64,000 bases of DNA, taken from positions 1-64,000 of the forward strand of contig JALCNP010000010.1 in the NCBI GenBank assembly GCA_022649135.1. The letters run 5' to 3'. The notes under the pieces were generated by a model. It was not told the DNA's origin, made no database searches, and worked only from the letters and a program-made list of their open reading frames with translations. Shown one piece after another: positions 1-8,547 of this stretch; the first letter of the stretch is position 1, and every line of letters starts with the position of its first letter. Position numbers and translations under genes: made by a program. The DNA is from Bifidobacterium sp. (GTDB lineage: Bacteria; Actinomycetota; Actinomycetes; Actinomycetales; Bifidobacteriaceae).

Positions 1-425
1 GTGTGCGCAAGGTGGACACCCTGGAGGAGCTGCTGAAAACCTCCGATTTCGTATCGCTGCACACACCGCTGGTGGAGGAGACGCGCCATCTCATCTCCCG
101 CAGGGAGCTGGCGATGATGAAGCCCGAGGCCTTTCTCATCAACACGGCGCGAGGGGAGATCGTCGACGAGCCGGCCCTCATCTCCGCCCTGCGAGAGGGT
201 GCCATCGCGGGGGCGGCGGTTGACGTGATCGAAGACGAGCGGACCGAGCGCACGGCTCTCACTGAGTTCGACAACGTCATCATCAATCCCCATGCGGCGT
301 TTTTGTCCGAGGAGTCGTTCTATGAGGCGAGGCGCATGGCCCTCGAGGGCATGGTCGACGTTCTCCTGGGCAGCAGGGAGCCGCGCCATCTGGTGAACGG
401 GGACTGGGCCGTCATGACGCCCTAG
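1..425 (+). CDS. D-isomer-specific 2-hydroxyacid dehydrogenase, C-terminal part (truncated by window edge)
   Basis: The visible 140 residues are the end of an NAD-dependent D-2-hydroxyacid dehydrogenase. Seen: the segment SLHTPL, then NTARGEIVDE, which carries the conserved Arg and Glu region, then VDVIEDE and NPHAAF with the catalytic-type His. These are the hallmarks of the SerA/CtBP/glyoxylate reductase superfamily. The N-terminal catalytic half and the GxGxxG nucleotide-binding loop lie outside the window, so the substrate cannot be named. It ends in a TAG about 250 bases before a zinc dehydrogenase gene on the same strand; both could belong to one sugar-acid or polyol pathway, but that is inference. 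Confidence 0.85.
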   Translation, partial: VRKVDTLEELLKTSDFVSLHTPLVEETRHLISRRELAMMKPEAFLINTARGEIVDEPALISALREGAIAGAAVDVIEDERTERTALTEFDNVIINPHAAFLSEESFYEARRMALEGMVDVLLGSREPRHLVNGDWAVMTP

Positions 426-548
426 CATGGCCCGTCCGCCCACGTTCCCATGGCTGCCGGTCCGTGTGCACGTTCGCCATGCATGGTCCGGAGGGAACGC
501 GGCACCGGCAGGAGTGGGGCATCAACAGGAGCAGGACGTCAGGAAAAT

Positions 549-664
549 CAGTCTGTCGGCAAGACAGTCTGTCAGCGAAGGCAGAGTGTCGGCAAGGCAG
601 TGCGTCGACAAGGCGGAGTGTCGAGAGAAACAAAGTCTCAGCAGAAACAGAGCATCGCTCAGAA
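549..664. repeat. degenerate 16-17 bp tandem repeats, about seven units
   Basis: The spacer between the hydroxyacid dehydrogenase and the zinc dehydrogenase holds about seven head-to-tail units of roughly CAGAGTGTCGGCAAGG, beginning near 549, 565, 582, 598, 614, 631 and 648. The first four units are the most alike; later ones drift towards A-rich versions. The ribosome-binding site of the next gene follows directly. The repeats could arise from slippage and may be part of the mRNA leader. No function is recognised. Confidence 0.6.
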
Positions 665-679
665 CAAGGAAGTCAGATA

Positions 680-1732
680 ATGAAAGCCGCAGTCTTCCAC
701 GGGCAGTACCGGATCAGTCTCGATGAGGTGCCGGATCCCGTCATCGAATCGCCGACCGATGCGATAGTGGACATCGAATACGCGGGAGTGTGCGGTTCCG
801 ATTTGTGGACGTACCGCGGGGAGGGCTTTCCGGCGCCTCACCGCATCGGGCATGAGTTCGTCGGCGTGGTCAGCCGGATCGGCTCGGACGTCCATGATGT
901 CGCCGTGGGCGACTGGGTCATCGTTCCCTTCCGGTTCAGCGACGGAACCTGCCGTTTCTGCAAGGCCGGTCTGGAGACGAGCTGCATCCACGGCGGGTTC
1001 TGGGGTCGTGGAGGCACCGACGGCGGGCAGGGGGAGCATGCGAGGGTTCCGTTCGCCGATGGCACGCTCGTCAAGGCGCTGCCCGATGGGGGACGCCCCG
1101 CCGAGTCCGACATTCCGGGTCTGCTGGCTCTGACCGATGTGTTCACCACCGGCTATCACGCCGCAGTGAGTGCCGGGGTTCGGACCGGATCCACGGTGAT
1201 CGTCGTCGGCGACGGCGCCGTCGGGCTGAGCGCCATCGCGGCCGCGAAGCTGCTCGGTGCCGCACGGGTGATCAACGCCGGGAGCCGCCATGCGGACAGG
1301 AATGCGCTCGCCCGCGCGTTCGGCGCGGACGACACAGTCGATTCGCGCGGCGAGGATGCGGTTCGCGCCATCGCGGCGCTGACCGGCGGGATCATGGCCG
1401 ATGTCGTCATCGAATGCGTCGGATCGGCGCAGTCGTTCGAAACGGCCGTACGGTTGTGCTCACCGGGCGGAACAGTGGGATACGTCGGATTGCCCCATGG
1501 GGTGGCCCTCGACATGGCGACGCTCTTTCCCCGCAACATCACCATCGCCGGTGGAATCTCCCCGGCGCATCATTACATGCGTTCGCTGATTCCCGCCGTC
1601 CTCGAGCATGCGATCGATCCCGGTCGCGTGTTCACCAGAACATACGGGCTCGATGGGATCGCCCAGGCCTATGCCGACATGGACGCGCGCACGGTCATCA
1701 AGCCCCTGATCAAGGTCTCGCACGGCAGGTAG
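680..1732 (+). CDS. zinc-dependent medium-chain dehydrogenase
   Basis: A 350-residue medium-chain dehydrogenase/reductase. Seen near the N terminus: CGSDLW with the catalytic-zinc Cys, GHEFVG with the His-Glu pair, and TCRFC...TSC, part of the structural-zinc Cys lobe. A VVGDGAVGLSAI nucleotide-binding loop lies mid-protein. The family oxidises alcohols, polyols or sugar alcohols with NAD(P). The ATG at 680 is chosen because AAGGA lies about 9 bases upstream and the sequence from there matches the family N terminus; a longer open frame upstream runs through the tandem repeats and looks spurious. Substrate unknown. Confidence 0.88.
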   Translation: MKAAVFHGQYRISLDEVPDPVIESPTDAIVDIEYAGVCGSDLWTYRGEGFPAPHRIGHEFVGVVSRIGSDVHDVAVGDWVIVPFRFSDGTCRFCKAGLETSCIHGGFWGRGGTDGGQGEHARVPFADGTLVKALPDGGRPAESDIPGLLALTDVFTTGYHAAVSAGVRTGSTVIVVGDGAVGLSAIAAAKLLGAARVINAGSRHADRNALARAFGADDTVDSRGEDAVRAIAALTGGIMADVVIECVGSAQSFETAVRLCSPGGTVGYVGLPHGVALDMATLFPRNITIAGGISPAHHYMRSLIPAVLEHAIDPGRVFTRTYGLDGIAQAYADMDARTVIKPLIKVSHGR

Positions 1733-1756
1733 CGCTGCCGTCCTTGCATGGCCGTC

Positions 1757-1810
1757 CTTCTCGTCGTATGCTGTCTCTTCTTCGTACGTTGTGCCTTCTT
1801 CGTACGTTGT
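1757..1810. repeat. 18-bp-period direct repeats downstream of the dehydrogenase
   Basis: The 16-mer CTTCTTCGTACGTTGT occurs exactly at 1777-1792 and again at 1795-1810, with a weaker third copy just before (about 1757-1774). The repeats start a pyrimidine-rich stretch after the zinc dehydrogenase stop. The rest of the 691-base gap up to 2423 holds no convincing gene. It contains a 20-bp palindrome at 2110-2129 and a T-rich patch near 2210. Confidence 0.6.
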
Positions 1811-2109
1811 CCCTGATCTTCCGACCTTCTTCCTTGCCTTTTATTCGCGCGGTCGTACCCGTCTCTTGCCATATCATCCGCCGGCTCTCCTCGCTGATTT
1901 TTCGTTGGGTCGGCGGGCCCTTGGTCTCCCGTATCCTGGTCTCCTGTTTTCGGCTTCCCCGCGCCGGATGTTTCCGACCCGGTCTCTCGAGCCCGGGCCC
2001 GATGCCGTGTGGCGGGCCATGGGTGTTCCTTTTCTCGACCGTCCGTGGGCGTCTGCGCTCGCCCGAGGAAGGAGAGAGAGTTGCTGGGCCCATGCCGCGT
2101 GGAGACTCT

Positions 2110-2129
2110 GGCGGGCGTGCACGCCCGCC
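2110..2129. promoter_or_regulatory. 20-bp perfect GC-rich palindrome
   Basis: A perfect palindrome, two 10-base arms of GGCGGGCGTG meeting without a loop, about 300 bases upstream of the peptide-type ABC importer operon. It has no T-run after it, so it is a poor intrinsic terminator. It could be a protein-binding site or half of a cruciform. Nearby, two copies of a GGGCCC-ATGCCG-GTGG motif occur near 1996 and 2087. Confidence 0.4.
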
Positions 2130-2423
2130 CGGGGAAGAAATCGACCGGCATGGGGACCGGTCTGGATCGGACCGAATTTCAACGCGATATGAACGTCAGG
2201 TAATCTGCATGTTATTTTTTTGGCAATCGGCACAGCGATCAGAATTTACATGTGCATTGTGTACAGGGTCCGAACGGTTCGATGCCTCTATGGTGTGGTT
2301 ATCACCTGTTCCATACCGTTGACCAATCACGGGCTGGGGTGGATGAGGCAAGCACCACAAGAGCTCATGCAACACAATCCGGTAAACGTGTCACACACGT
2401 CCGCGTCATATCCGAAGGAAGCA

Positions 2424-4334
2424 ATGATGATGAACGATGAAACAGGAACAGCCGTGAGGACGGCTGACGCACTGACGGGCAACGGTACGCGCAGATATGG
2501 GAAAGGCTGGGGAGGAAAAGTCCCCAAACCACTGCTCGGCGTACTGCTCGCGGTGGCCCTTGTCTTCTCCTGCTTCGCGGCGCCGACCGCGAGCAGCGCC
2601 GCCAGCCCCACAACGCTGACGGCGGAGATGGACAGCTCCGGCATCGACACGCTCAACCCGTTTCTTGCGTACTACAATGGTGCGCTCAACACGTTCGGCA
2701 TGATCTATCCGTCGCTGACGACGCTCGACTCGAAAGGCACCGCGGTCCCCTATCTCGCCCGATCGTGGAAGGTGTCCTCCGACAAGCTGACATGGACGTT
2801 TACGATAGCCAACAACCTCACATGGTCGGACGGCCAGCCGCTGACGGCCAAGGACGCCGCCTGGACCATCAACCTCATCATGACCAACCAGACCGCGGCC
2901 AGCGCGAACGGCTCCCTGGTGCAGAACTTCAAAAGCGTCAGCGCGCCCAATGACACCACTCTGGTCATCGTCACCAAAAAGCCCCAGGCCAACATGCTTT
3001 ATGTCAGCATCCCCGTCTCCGGCATCCCGATCGTTCCCGAGCACATCTGGTCGAAGCACGTCTCCGACCTCAAGACGTACAAGAACAACACCTATCCGGT
3101 GGTCGGCTACGGCCCGTGGAAGCTCACCGGCTATGTCGCCGACCAGTATGAGACGTTCACGGCGAACACAAGCTGGAGCAACGGAAGCCAGAAGGCTCCG
3201 AAATTCGACAAGCTCGTGCTGCGCGTGTTCAAAAACTCCGATGCCGCGGTCGCGGCCCTCAAAAGCGGTCAGCTCGGCATGATGAGTGTGTCCGCCACGC
3301 AATACCATGCGCTGAAATCGACCGCCTCGATAGGAACGTACCGCTCTCCCGGAAATGGGTGGAAGGCCCTGGAGATCAATGCCGGAGCGAAGACGACAGC
3401 TGGCCAGAAGATAGGCACGGGCAATCCGATTCTCGCCGACTCCACGGTGCGGAAGGCCATCAGCATGGCCATCGACAAGCAGAAGCTGGTCTCCACCGTG
3501 GAACGCGGTGAGGCTGTCGTCGGCGCAGGATACCTGCCGCCTTCCTGGCCGCAGTGGAGCTGGACCCCCTCGGCCTCGGTGAAAACGAGCTTCAGCATCA
3601 AAGCCGCCAACGCGCTGCTCGACAGCGAAGGCTACACCAAGGGCAGCGATGGGATACGCGTGGATCCCAAGACGCACAAGTCGTTGAGCTTCCGTCTCGG
3701 CATCCATTCGGACGATTCCGAGGACGCCTCCATATCCGCCCTGCTGAAGGGCTGGCTGAACGAGATCGGCATCAAGGTGACGATCCAGTCCATGAGCATG
3801 AGCATGCTCAACTCCAATCTGGTGCAAGGCGACTGGGACATGCTTATGGACGCGTGGACGACAGGGCCCGACCCGTCGTATCTGCTCTCCATACAGACCT
3901 CCTCGACGCTGCCGACATCCGCATCCGATTCGGGCATGACCGACAGCTTCTTCAGCGACTCCACCTACGACAAGCTTTACAGCGAGCAGGAGACCACCCT
4001 GAACGCCACCAAGCGACAGGCCCTCGTCAAGCAGATGCAGGAGATCCTCTACAAGGCGAACCAGGACATCATCCTCTACTACGGCAATGACCTCGGCGCC
4101 TACCGCAGCGATCAGGTGACGAATGTTCCGGTCGGGGCGAAGGGCTCGTCCGGGCTGTACCCCTCGCAAAACGTCTATTCGCTCTATCTTGCGGCCACAC
4201 CCGTGTCGTCCGACTCGTCCGCTGCAAGGACGCGTGACATATGGATCGGCGTGGCCGCCGTGATCATCGTGGCCGCCGTCGTCGGGGCCGTCGTGATTGT
4301 CCGCCGGCGGAAGAGCAGCGATGACCACGAGTGA
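2424..4334 (+). CDS. ABC transporter solute-binding protein, family 5 (peptide/Amadori-compound type)
   Basis: A 636-residue extracytoplasmic binding protein of the oligopeptide/dipeptide family (SBP_bac_5). After a charged N terminus comes a hydrophobic export signal (GVLLAVALVFSCFAAP). The family features ARSWKVSSDKLTWTF, LTAKDAAWTI and RKAISMAIDK follow. Oddly, residues about 605-628 form a second hydrophobic helix followed by RRRKSS, a C-terminal membrane anchor. The only signal-peptide Cys (VFSC) is a weak lipobox. Start: the first of three consecutive ATGs, behind GAAGGA. It heads an operon of tightly overlapping permease and ATPase genes. Its place beside frlB/frlD-like genes suggests it binds glycated amino acids or peptides (inference). 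Confidence 0.88.
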   Translation: MMMNDETGTAVRTADALTGNGTRRYGKGWGGKVPKPLLGVLLAVALVFSCFAAPTASSAASPTTLTAEMDSSGIDTLNPFLAYYNGALNTFGMIYPSLTTLDSKGTAVPYLARSWKVSSDKLTWTFTIANNLTWSDGQPLTAKDAAWTINLIMTNQTAASANGSLVQNFKSVSAPNDTTLVIVTKKPQANMLYVSIPVSGIPIVPEHIWSKHVSDLKTYKNNTYPVVGYGPWKLTGYVADQYETFTANTSWSNGSQKAPKFDKLVLRVFKNSDAAVAALKSGQLGMMSVSATQYHALKSTASIGTYRSPGNGWKALEINAGAKTTAGQKIGTGNPILADSTVRKAISMAIDKQKLVSTVERGEAVVGAGYLPPSWPQWSWTPSASVKTSFSIKAANALLDSEGYTKGSDGIRVDPKTHKSLSFRLGIHSDDSEDASISALLKGWLNEIGIKVTIQSMSMSMLNSNLVQGDWDMLMDAWTTGPDPSYLLSIQTSSTLPTSASDSGMTDSFFSDSTYDKLYSEQETTLNATKRQALVKQMQEILYKANQDIILYYGNDLGAYRSDQVTNVPVGAKGSSGLYPSQNVYSLYLAATPVSSDSSAARTRDIWIGVAAVIIVAAVVGAVVIVRRRKSSDDHE

Positions 4335-5367
4335 TCGGATCTCACTGGGCAGCGGGCGGGCGGGGAGTGTGCGCCCGCCGCTGCTCAGCCCCCGCCTGCG
4401 GTACGTGTGCCGGAAGGTTGGAGGGGCCGCCGTCAGCCTCGTCGTCGTACTGATGATCGGATTCATTCTTTTCCAGCTGATGCCGTCCGATCCCGTGACG
4501 ACCCTGACCCGCGGGCGCCCGACCTCGCAGGCTCAGCTGATCGCGCTGCGTCACCAGCTGGGACTCGACCAGCCCCTGTGGATGCGGTTCATACAGTTCA
4601 TGGTCGACACGCTCAAGGGCGACCTGGGAACCTCATGGCAGTTCCAGGAGCCGGTGTCGACGCTGATTATGCAACGCATCGGGCCGACGCTGCTGCTCAC
4701 GGGAAGCGCCGCCCTGGTCTCCGCTCTCGTCGGCGTGTGGCTCGGCATCCACAGCGGCTGGAGGAAGGGGTCGACCTTCGACCGCGCGAACTCCGCCGTG
4801 GCTCTCGGATTCTGGTCTGTTCCCACTTTCTGGCTCGGCATGATCCTGCTCATCGTGTTCTCGTCCGGATTCGGGCCCATCCCCAGCATATTTCCAGCGG
4901 ATGGAATGATCACGCCGGGCGTCAGCGGCTTCCTGCCCAGCCTCTTCGACATCCTCAAGCACCTCGTGCTTCCCTGCCTGACGCTGGTGCTCGTTCAATA
5001 CGCCCAGTACGTGACGATAGCGCGGTCCTCCATCATCGACGAGATGGGCAGCCCCTATCTTCTCACTGCGCGGGCCAAAGGGCTTGCCGACGCGCTGGTG
5101 CGCGACCGGCACGCCGTGCCGAACGCGATGCTGCCGACGATCACGATGATCTTCATGCAGATCGGCGGCCTGATAGGAGGGGCCATCACGGTGGAAACCG
5201 TCTTTTCGTGGCCGGGGCTGGGGTATCTCACCTACCAGGCCCTCAAGGTTCCCGATCTGCCGCTTCTGCAGGGCACATTCGTCATATTCTCGATGTCGGT
5301 GATCGTGATGAACCTCTTCGCCGACCTGCTGTATTCAATCTTCGATCCCCGGGTTGGTGATGAATGA
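4321..5367 (+). CDS. peptide-type ABC transporter permease (DppB/OppB family)
   Basis: A 348-residue inner-membrane permease of the binding-protein-dependent type. Seen: an N-terminal membrane helix followed by the family-typical QLMPSDPV and RHQLGLDQPLWMRF segments, several membrane spans, and near the C terminus the cytoplasmic coupling loop TARAKGLADALVRDRHAVPNA. The start at 4321 has GGAAGAG upstream and overlaps the end of the binding-protein gene by 14 bases, implying translational coupling. It should pair with the next gene to form the membrane channel. Confidence 0.92.
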   Translation: MTTSDRISLGSGRAGSVRPPLLSPRLRYVCRKVGGAAVSLVVVLMIGFILFQLMPSDPVTTLTRGRPTSQAQLIALRHQLGLDQPLWMRFIQFMVDTLKGDLGTSWQFQEPVSTLIMQRIGPTLLLTGSAALVSALVGVWLGIHSGWRKGSTFDRANSAVALGFWSVPTFWLGMILLIVFSSGFGPIPSIFPADGMITPGVSGFLPSLFDILKHLVLPCLTLVLVQYAQYVTIARSSIIDEMGSPYLLTARAKGLADALVRDRHAVPNAMLPTITMIFMQIGGLIGGAITVETVFSWPGLGYLTYQALKVPDLPLLQGTFVIFSMSVIVMNLFADLLYSIFDPRVGDE

Positions 5368-6278
5368 TGAAAGAGGCATCCTCCGCCGTGACGATTCCGG
5401 CCGACAACGGATCCAGGAAAAGAAAGCGCTCCCGGTGGCGCGTCTTCGTGGACAACTACCGCGCGAACAACGCCGGTATGGTCGGACTGACGATTCTCGT
5501 CGTCGTGTGCCTGATCGCGCTCTGCGCGCCCCTGCTCATCCCGCAGTCGCAGCTCAGTGTGGTCAAGGCCTCCGGACCCATCCTGTCCGCGCCGAGCTCA
5601 CGATTCCCCCTGGGAACCGATGAATCCGGAAGATCGGTTCTGGCGCTGCTGATATGGGGTTCGCGATCCTCCCTCGCGGTCGGCATCATCGCCACCCTGC
5701 TCACCATGCTCGTCGGATCCGTCATCGGCCTGGTGGCCGCCCACCAGGGAGGATGGGTGGGCAGCGGGCTCATGCACATCACCGACTGGTTCCTCGCGTT
5801 GCCGCAGTTGCCGCTGGCGATCGCGCTCGCGGCCGTGCTGGGGCAGGGGCAGGCCTCCATCATGGTCGCCATCGCCGTCACCTCCTGGCCCGGGACCGCC
5901 CGTCTCGTCAGAGCCCAGGCCCTGACCGTGGAGGCCAGACCGTTCATCGAACGTGCGCGTCTGCTCGGATCCAACGGGAGGCAGATCGTCATTCGTCAGG
6001 TTCTGCCGAACGTCATGCCGCTCATCCTCGTCAATCTCACGCTTACCGTCTCCTCGTCGATTCTTTCGGCCGCGACGCTTGCATGGCTTGGACTCGGCGA
6101 CCCCACCGACGTCTCCTGGGGGACTATGCTGCAGAATGCCTTCTCCCAGGGTGCCGTGACGGCGGGGGCATGGTGGTACGTGCTCAGCCCCGGCATCGCC
6201 ATACTGCTGGTTGTACTCGGCTTCACCTTGGTGGGCCGCTCCATTGAATCGGCGCTAGATGTAAGAAGGGCCTCCTGA
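5364..6278 (+). CDS. peptide-type ABC transporter permease (DppC/OppC family)
   Basis: A 304-residue second permease, starting in an ATGA overlap with the first. The N-terminal region matches the OppC/DppC type (a membrane helix, then FPLGTDESGRSVLALLIWGSR). The coupling loop VRAQALTVEARPFIERARLLGSNGRQIVIRQVLPNV is clear, followed by WLGLGDPTDVSWGTML, a signature of the DppC group. With the neighbouring genes it makes a complete ABC importer. Confidence 0.93.
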   Translation: MMKEASSAVTIPADNGSRKRKRSRWRVFVDNYRANNAGMVGLTILVVVCLIALCAPLLIPQSQLSVVKASGPILSAPSSRFPLGTDESGRSVLALLIWGSRSSLAVGIIATLLTMLVGSVIGLVAAHQGGWVGSGLMHITDWFLALPQLPLAIALAAVLGQGQASIMVAIAVTSWPGTARLVRAQALTVEARPFIERARLLGSNGRQIVIRQVLPNVMPLILVNLTLTVSSSILSAATLAWLGLGDPTDVSWGTMLQNAFSQGAVTAGAWWYVLSPGIAILLVVLGFTLVGRSIESALDVRRAS

Positions 6279-8338
6279 TGAAAACGACTTTAAGTCTGCG
6301 TGATCTGTGCGTCACCTACGGGTCCGGAGACCAGGCGGTGGCGGCGGTGCAGAACGTCAATCTGGACATCCATCCCGGAGAGATATACGGCCTGGCCGGC
6401 GAATCGGGCTGCGGGAAATCCACCCTCGGCCTGAGCGTTCTTCGTCTGCTTCCGCATTCGGCCCACATCACCGGCGAGATTCTCTACAACGGCCAGAATC
6501 TGCAGACCATGAAATGGTCGCAGGTGCGGGCGGTGCGATGGGCCGGGATATCGATGGTCTTCCAAAGCGCCATGAGCTCGCTCAACCCGGTGCAGACCAT
6601 CGGCCGGCAGATCTGCGAAGCGATCGTGCTGCACGGCACCAGCGACGACGCCCCCGCGCGCGCCAAAGACCTGCTCGAGCAGGTGGGGCTCGGGAGCCGC
6701 CGCTTCTCCACCTACCCCCATGAGCTTTCCGGCGGGCAGCGGCAGCGGGCCATGATAGCCATGGCGCTGGCCTGCGACCCCGATCTCATCGTGGCGGATG
6801 AACCCACCACGGCGCTTGACGTCATGGTGCAGGCCCAGGTGCTGGATCTGCTGACATCGCTCGTCAGGGCGAAGAACATCAGCGTCCTCCTCATCAGCCA
6901 TGACCTGTCGGTGCTCGCCGACACGTGTGACCGCATTGCAGTCATGTACGCCGGGCGCCTCGTCGAGACGTCTCCGGCGCAGCGGTTGTTCGCCAAGCCC
7001 TCCCACCCCTACTCCCGGGGTCTGGCTCAGGCCTTCCCGATGATCGGCGACCCTGCTTCGCGCATGAACCCCAGCGGTCTGCCCGGATACCCCGCCGTGG
7101 CTAGGCCGGGGCAGATCGGCTGTCCCTTCGCGCCGCGCTGCGCATACGCCATCGACGCCTGCCGCACCGCCGATGTGAAGCTTTCTCCCGTGGACGGGGA
7201 AACCTCGGTCGCCTGCATCCGCTTTCTGCCCGAGCACCCGCCTCTGCCCGCGGGATCGGACAGGGAGCGGGACGGATCCGCTCCTGTCGGGGAACCCCGC
7301 ATCGGCGACACGTTCGTCCTTGCGGCGAACAACGCCCGACTGGTCTATCCGGCGCGCAGACGCAACCCGCCCGCGATCGCCGTGGATGGCATCGACCTAT
7401 CCCTGCGCTCCCATGAGATCGTGGCCCTCATCGGGGAATCGGGATGCGGCAAAAGCACGCTGGCGAGAATGCTGGTCGGTCTCCTGCAACCGACCTCGGG
7501 AACGATCGAATACCGCGGAAAGCAGCTCAGCTACGTTCCGCATGCCATGCGGGAGTTCCGTAAAAACGTGCAGATGGTGCTGCAGGATCCCGCCAGCGCC
7601 CTCAACCCGCAGCAGGACATCTACGCGGCCGTGGCCGAAGGCCTGCGCGTCCATAACGACACGACCGATCTCACCGCCCACGTCGAGGAATCCATGGAGA
7701 CGGTGGGTCTGCATCCCGTGGAAACCTATGAGGATCGCTTCCCCTATGAGCTTTCGGGCGGTCAGCTGCAGCGAGCCGTCATCGCAGGGGCCTTGACCCT
7801 CCACCCTTCCGTCATCGTCGCCGACGAGCCGGTCTCCTCCCTTGACGCCTCCGCGCGCGGAGAGATCCTTTCTCTGCTGCTGCGGCTGCGCAACGAGTTG
7901 GGAACGGCCTCGCTTATCGTCAGCCACGACCTGGGGCTGGCGTGGAACATCGCCGACCGGGTGGCGGTCATGTATCTGGGGCGGATCGTCGAGATAGGCA
8001 ACGCCGAAACGGTTCTGCTTTCGCCCAAGCACCCCTACACCCGTGCGCTGCTCTCCGTTCTGGTCACCAGAGGGAACGAGGGGAACCCGCAGCCGACCAT
8101 CCTGCAAGGCGAAGGGCCCGATCCCACGCACATCCCCACCGGATGCCGGTTCCGCCCCCGCTGTCCGTTGTTCGCCGGGCTGGCTCCGGACGACCCGTTA
8201 CGCCAGCGATGCATTGACGAGGACCCGCACCTGAGAACGGCCGACGATGGTGTGGAGGTCGCCTGCCACCATCATTCCCCCGGGACGTTCACCCGGGTGA
8301 CCGCCCCCGGCGCGCGCGGTTCTGCCGTACGATCCTGA
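6278..8338 (+). CDS. fused double ABC ATPase of peptide-type importer (DppD-DppF fusion)
   Basis: A 686-residue protein with two complete nucleotide-binding domains. The first has Walker [10 protein letters not shown] near residue 42, signature LSGGQRQR and Walker [13 protein letters not shown]. The second has GESGCGKST near residue 385, LSGGQLQR and [12 protein letters not shown]. Each is followed by the Cys-rich oligopeptide ATPase tail (GCPFAPRC and GCRFRPRC). In most systems these are separate proteins; here they are joined in one chain, as seen in some actinobacteria. It starts one base from the permease stop (TGATG), so the four importer genes are one operon. A terminator-like hairpin follows at 8458-8479. 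Confidence 0.94.
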   Translation: MKTTLSLRDLCVTYGSGDQAVAAVQNVNLDIHPGEIYGLAGESGCGKSTLGLSVLRLLPHSAHITGEILYNGQNLQTMKWSQVRAVRWAGISMVFQSAMSSLNPVQTIGRQICEAIVLHGTSDDAPARAKDLLEQVGLGSRRFSTYPHELSGGQRQRAMIAMALACDPDLIVADEPTTALDVMVQAQVLDLLTSLVRAKNISVLLISHDLSVLADTCDRIAVMYAGRLVETSPAQRLFAKPSHPYSRGLAQAFPMIGDPASRMNPSGLPGYPAVARPGQIGCPFAPRCAYAIDACRTADVKLSPVDGETSVACIRFLPEHPPLPAGSDRERDGSAPVGEPRIGDTFVLAANNARLVYPARRRNPPAIAVDGIDLSLRSHEIVALIGESGCGKSTLARMLVGLLQPTSGTIEYRGKQLSYVPHAMREFRKNVQMVLQDPASALNPQQDIYAAVAEGLRVHNDTTDLTAHVEESMETVGLHPVETYEDRFPYELSGGQLQRAVIAGALTLHPSVIVADEPVSSLDASARGEILSLLLRLRNELGTASLIVSHDLGLAWNIADRVAVMYLGRIVEIGNAETVLLSPKHPYTRALLSVLVTRGNEGNPQPTILQGEGPDPTHIPTGCRFRPRCPLFAGLAPDDPLRQRCIDEDPHLRTADDGVEVACHHHSPGTFTRVTAPGARGSAVRS

Positions 8339-8457
8339 CGGGAAGGCGCGCCGGGCCGGGGTCCGATGCCCGTTCGGGCGCGCCCTGGTCCGCAGCCGGT
8401 TTTGCGCTGCACGGGTCGGATGACGGATGTGCGGGGGTTTCGTGATTCACGGTCCTG

Positions 8458-8479
8458 CCCCGATTTGCATTAATCGGGG
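8458..8479 (+). terminator. stem-loop after the ABC importer operon
   Basis: Eight-base arms CCCCGATT and AATCGGGG enclose a six-base loop, about 120 bases after the ATPase stop. There is no T-run downstream, so it may be a weak or factor-dependent terminator. It lies six bases before the 50-bp palindrome at 8485-8534, so the two structures could be parts of one control region. Confidence 0.5.
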
Positions 8480-8484
8480 AACGG

Positions 8485-8534
8485 CGTTATCTTTGTTACA
8501 TGACGTTATATAACGTCATGTAACAAAGATAACG
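8485..8534. promoter_or_regulatory. 50-bp perfect palindrome upstream of the fructosamine deglycase gene
   Basis: Every base from 8485 to 8534 pairs with its mirror position (centre between 8509 and 8510, core GTTATATAAC). It contains the motif GACGTTATATAACGTC flanked by TTTGTTACAT and its complement. It ends 13 bases before the deglycase start codon, leaving just room for the GAAGAGG ribosome-binding site. A likely role is an operator for the GntR/UTRA regulator encoded at 10484, since GntR proteins bind short palindromes as dimers. As RNA it would also form a 25-bp hairpin next to the ribosome-binding site. Confidence 0.7.
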
Positions 8535-8547
8535 AAGAGGTTGTCCC

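Noticed and set aside
549..664. CRISPR-like array
   Set aside because: The units are contiguous, degenerate and without unique spacers, and no cas genes are present.
2220..2423. N-terminal extension of the binding protein by 68 residues
   Set aside because: The extension lacks a ribosome-binding site and would place the signal peptide internally; the ATG at 2424 has GAAGGA.
2406..4466. 686-residue minus-strand open frame opposite the binding-protein gene
   Set aside because: It mirrors a well-supported gene, has no recognisable domain and is rich in Arg, Gly and Val, as expected of an antisense shadow in high-GC DNA.
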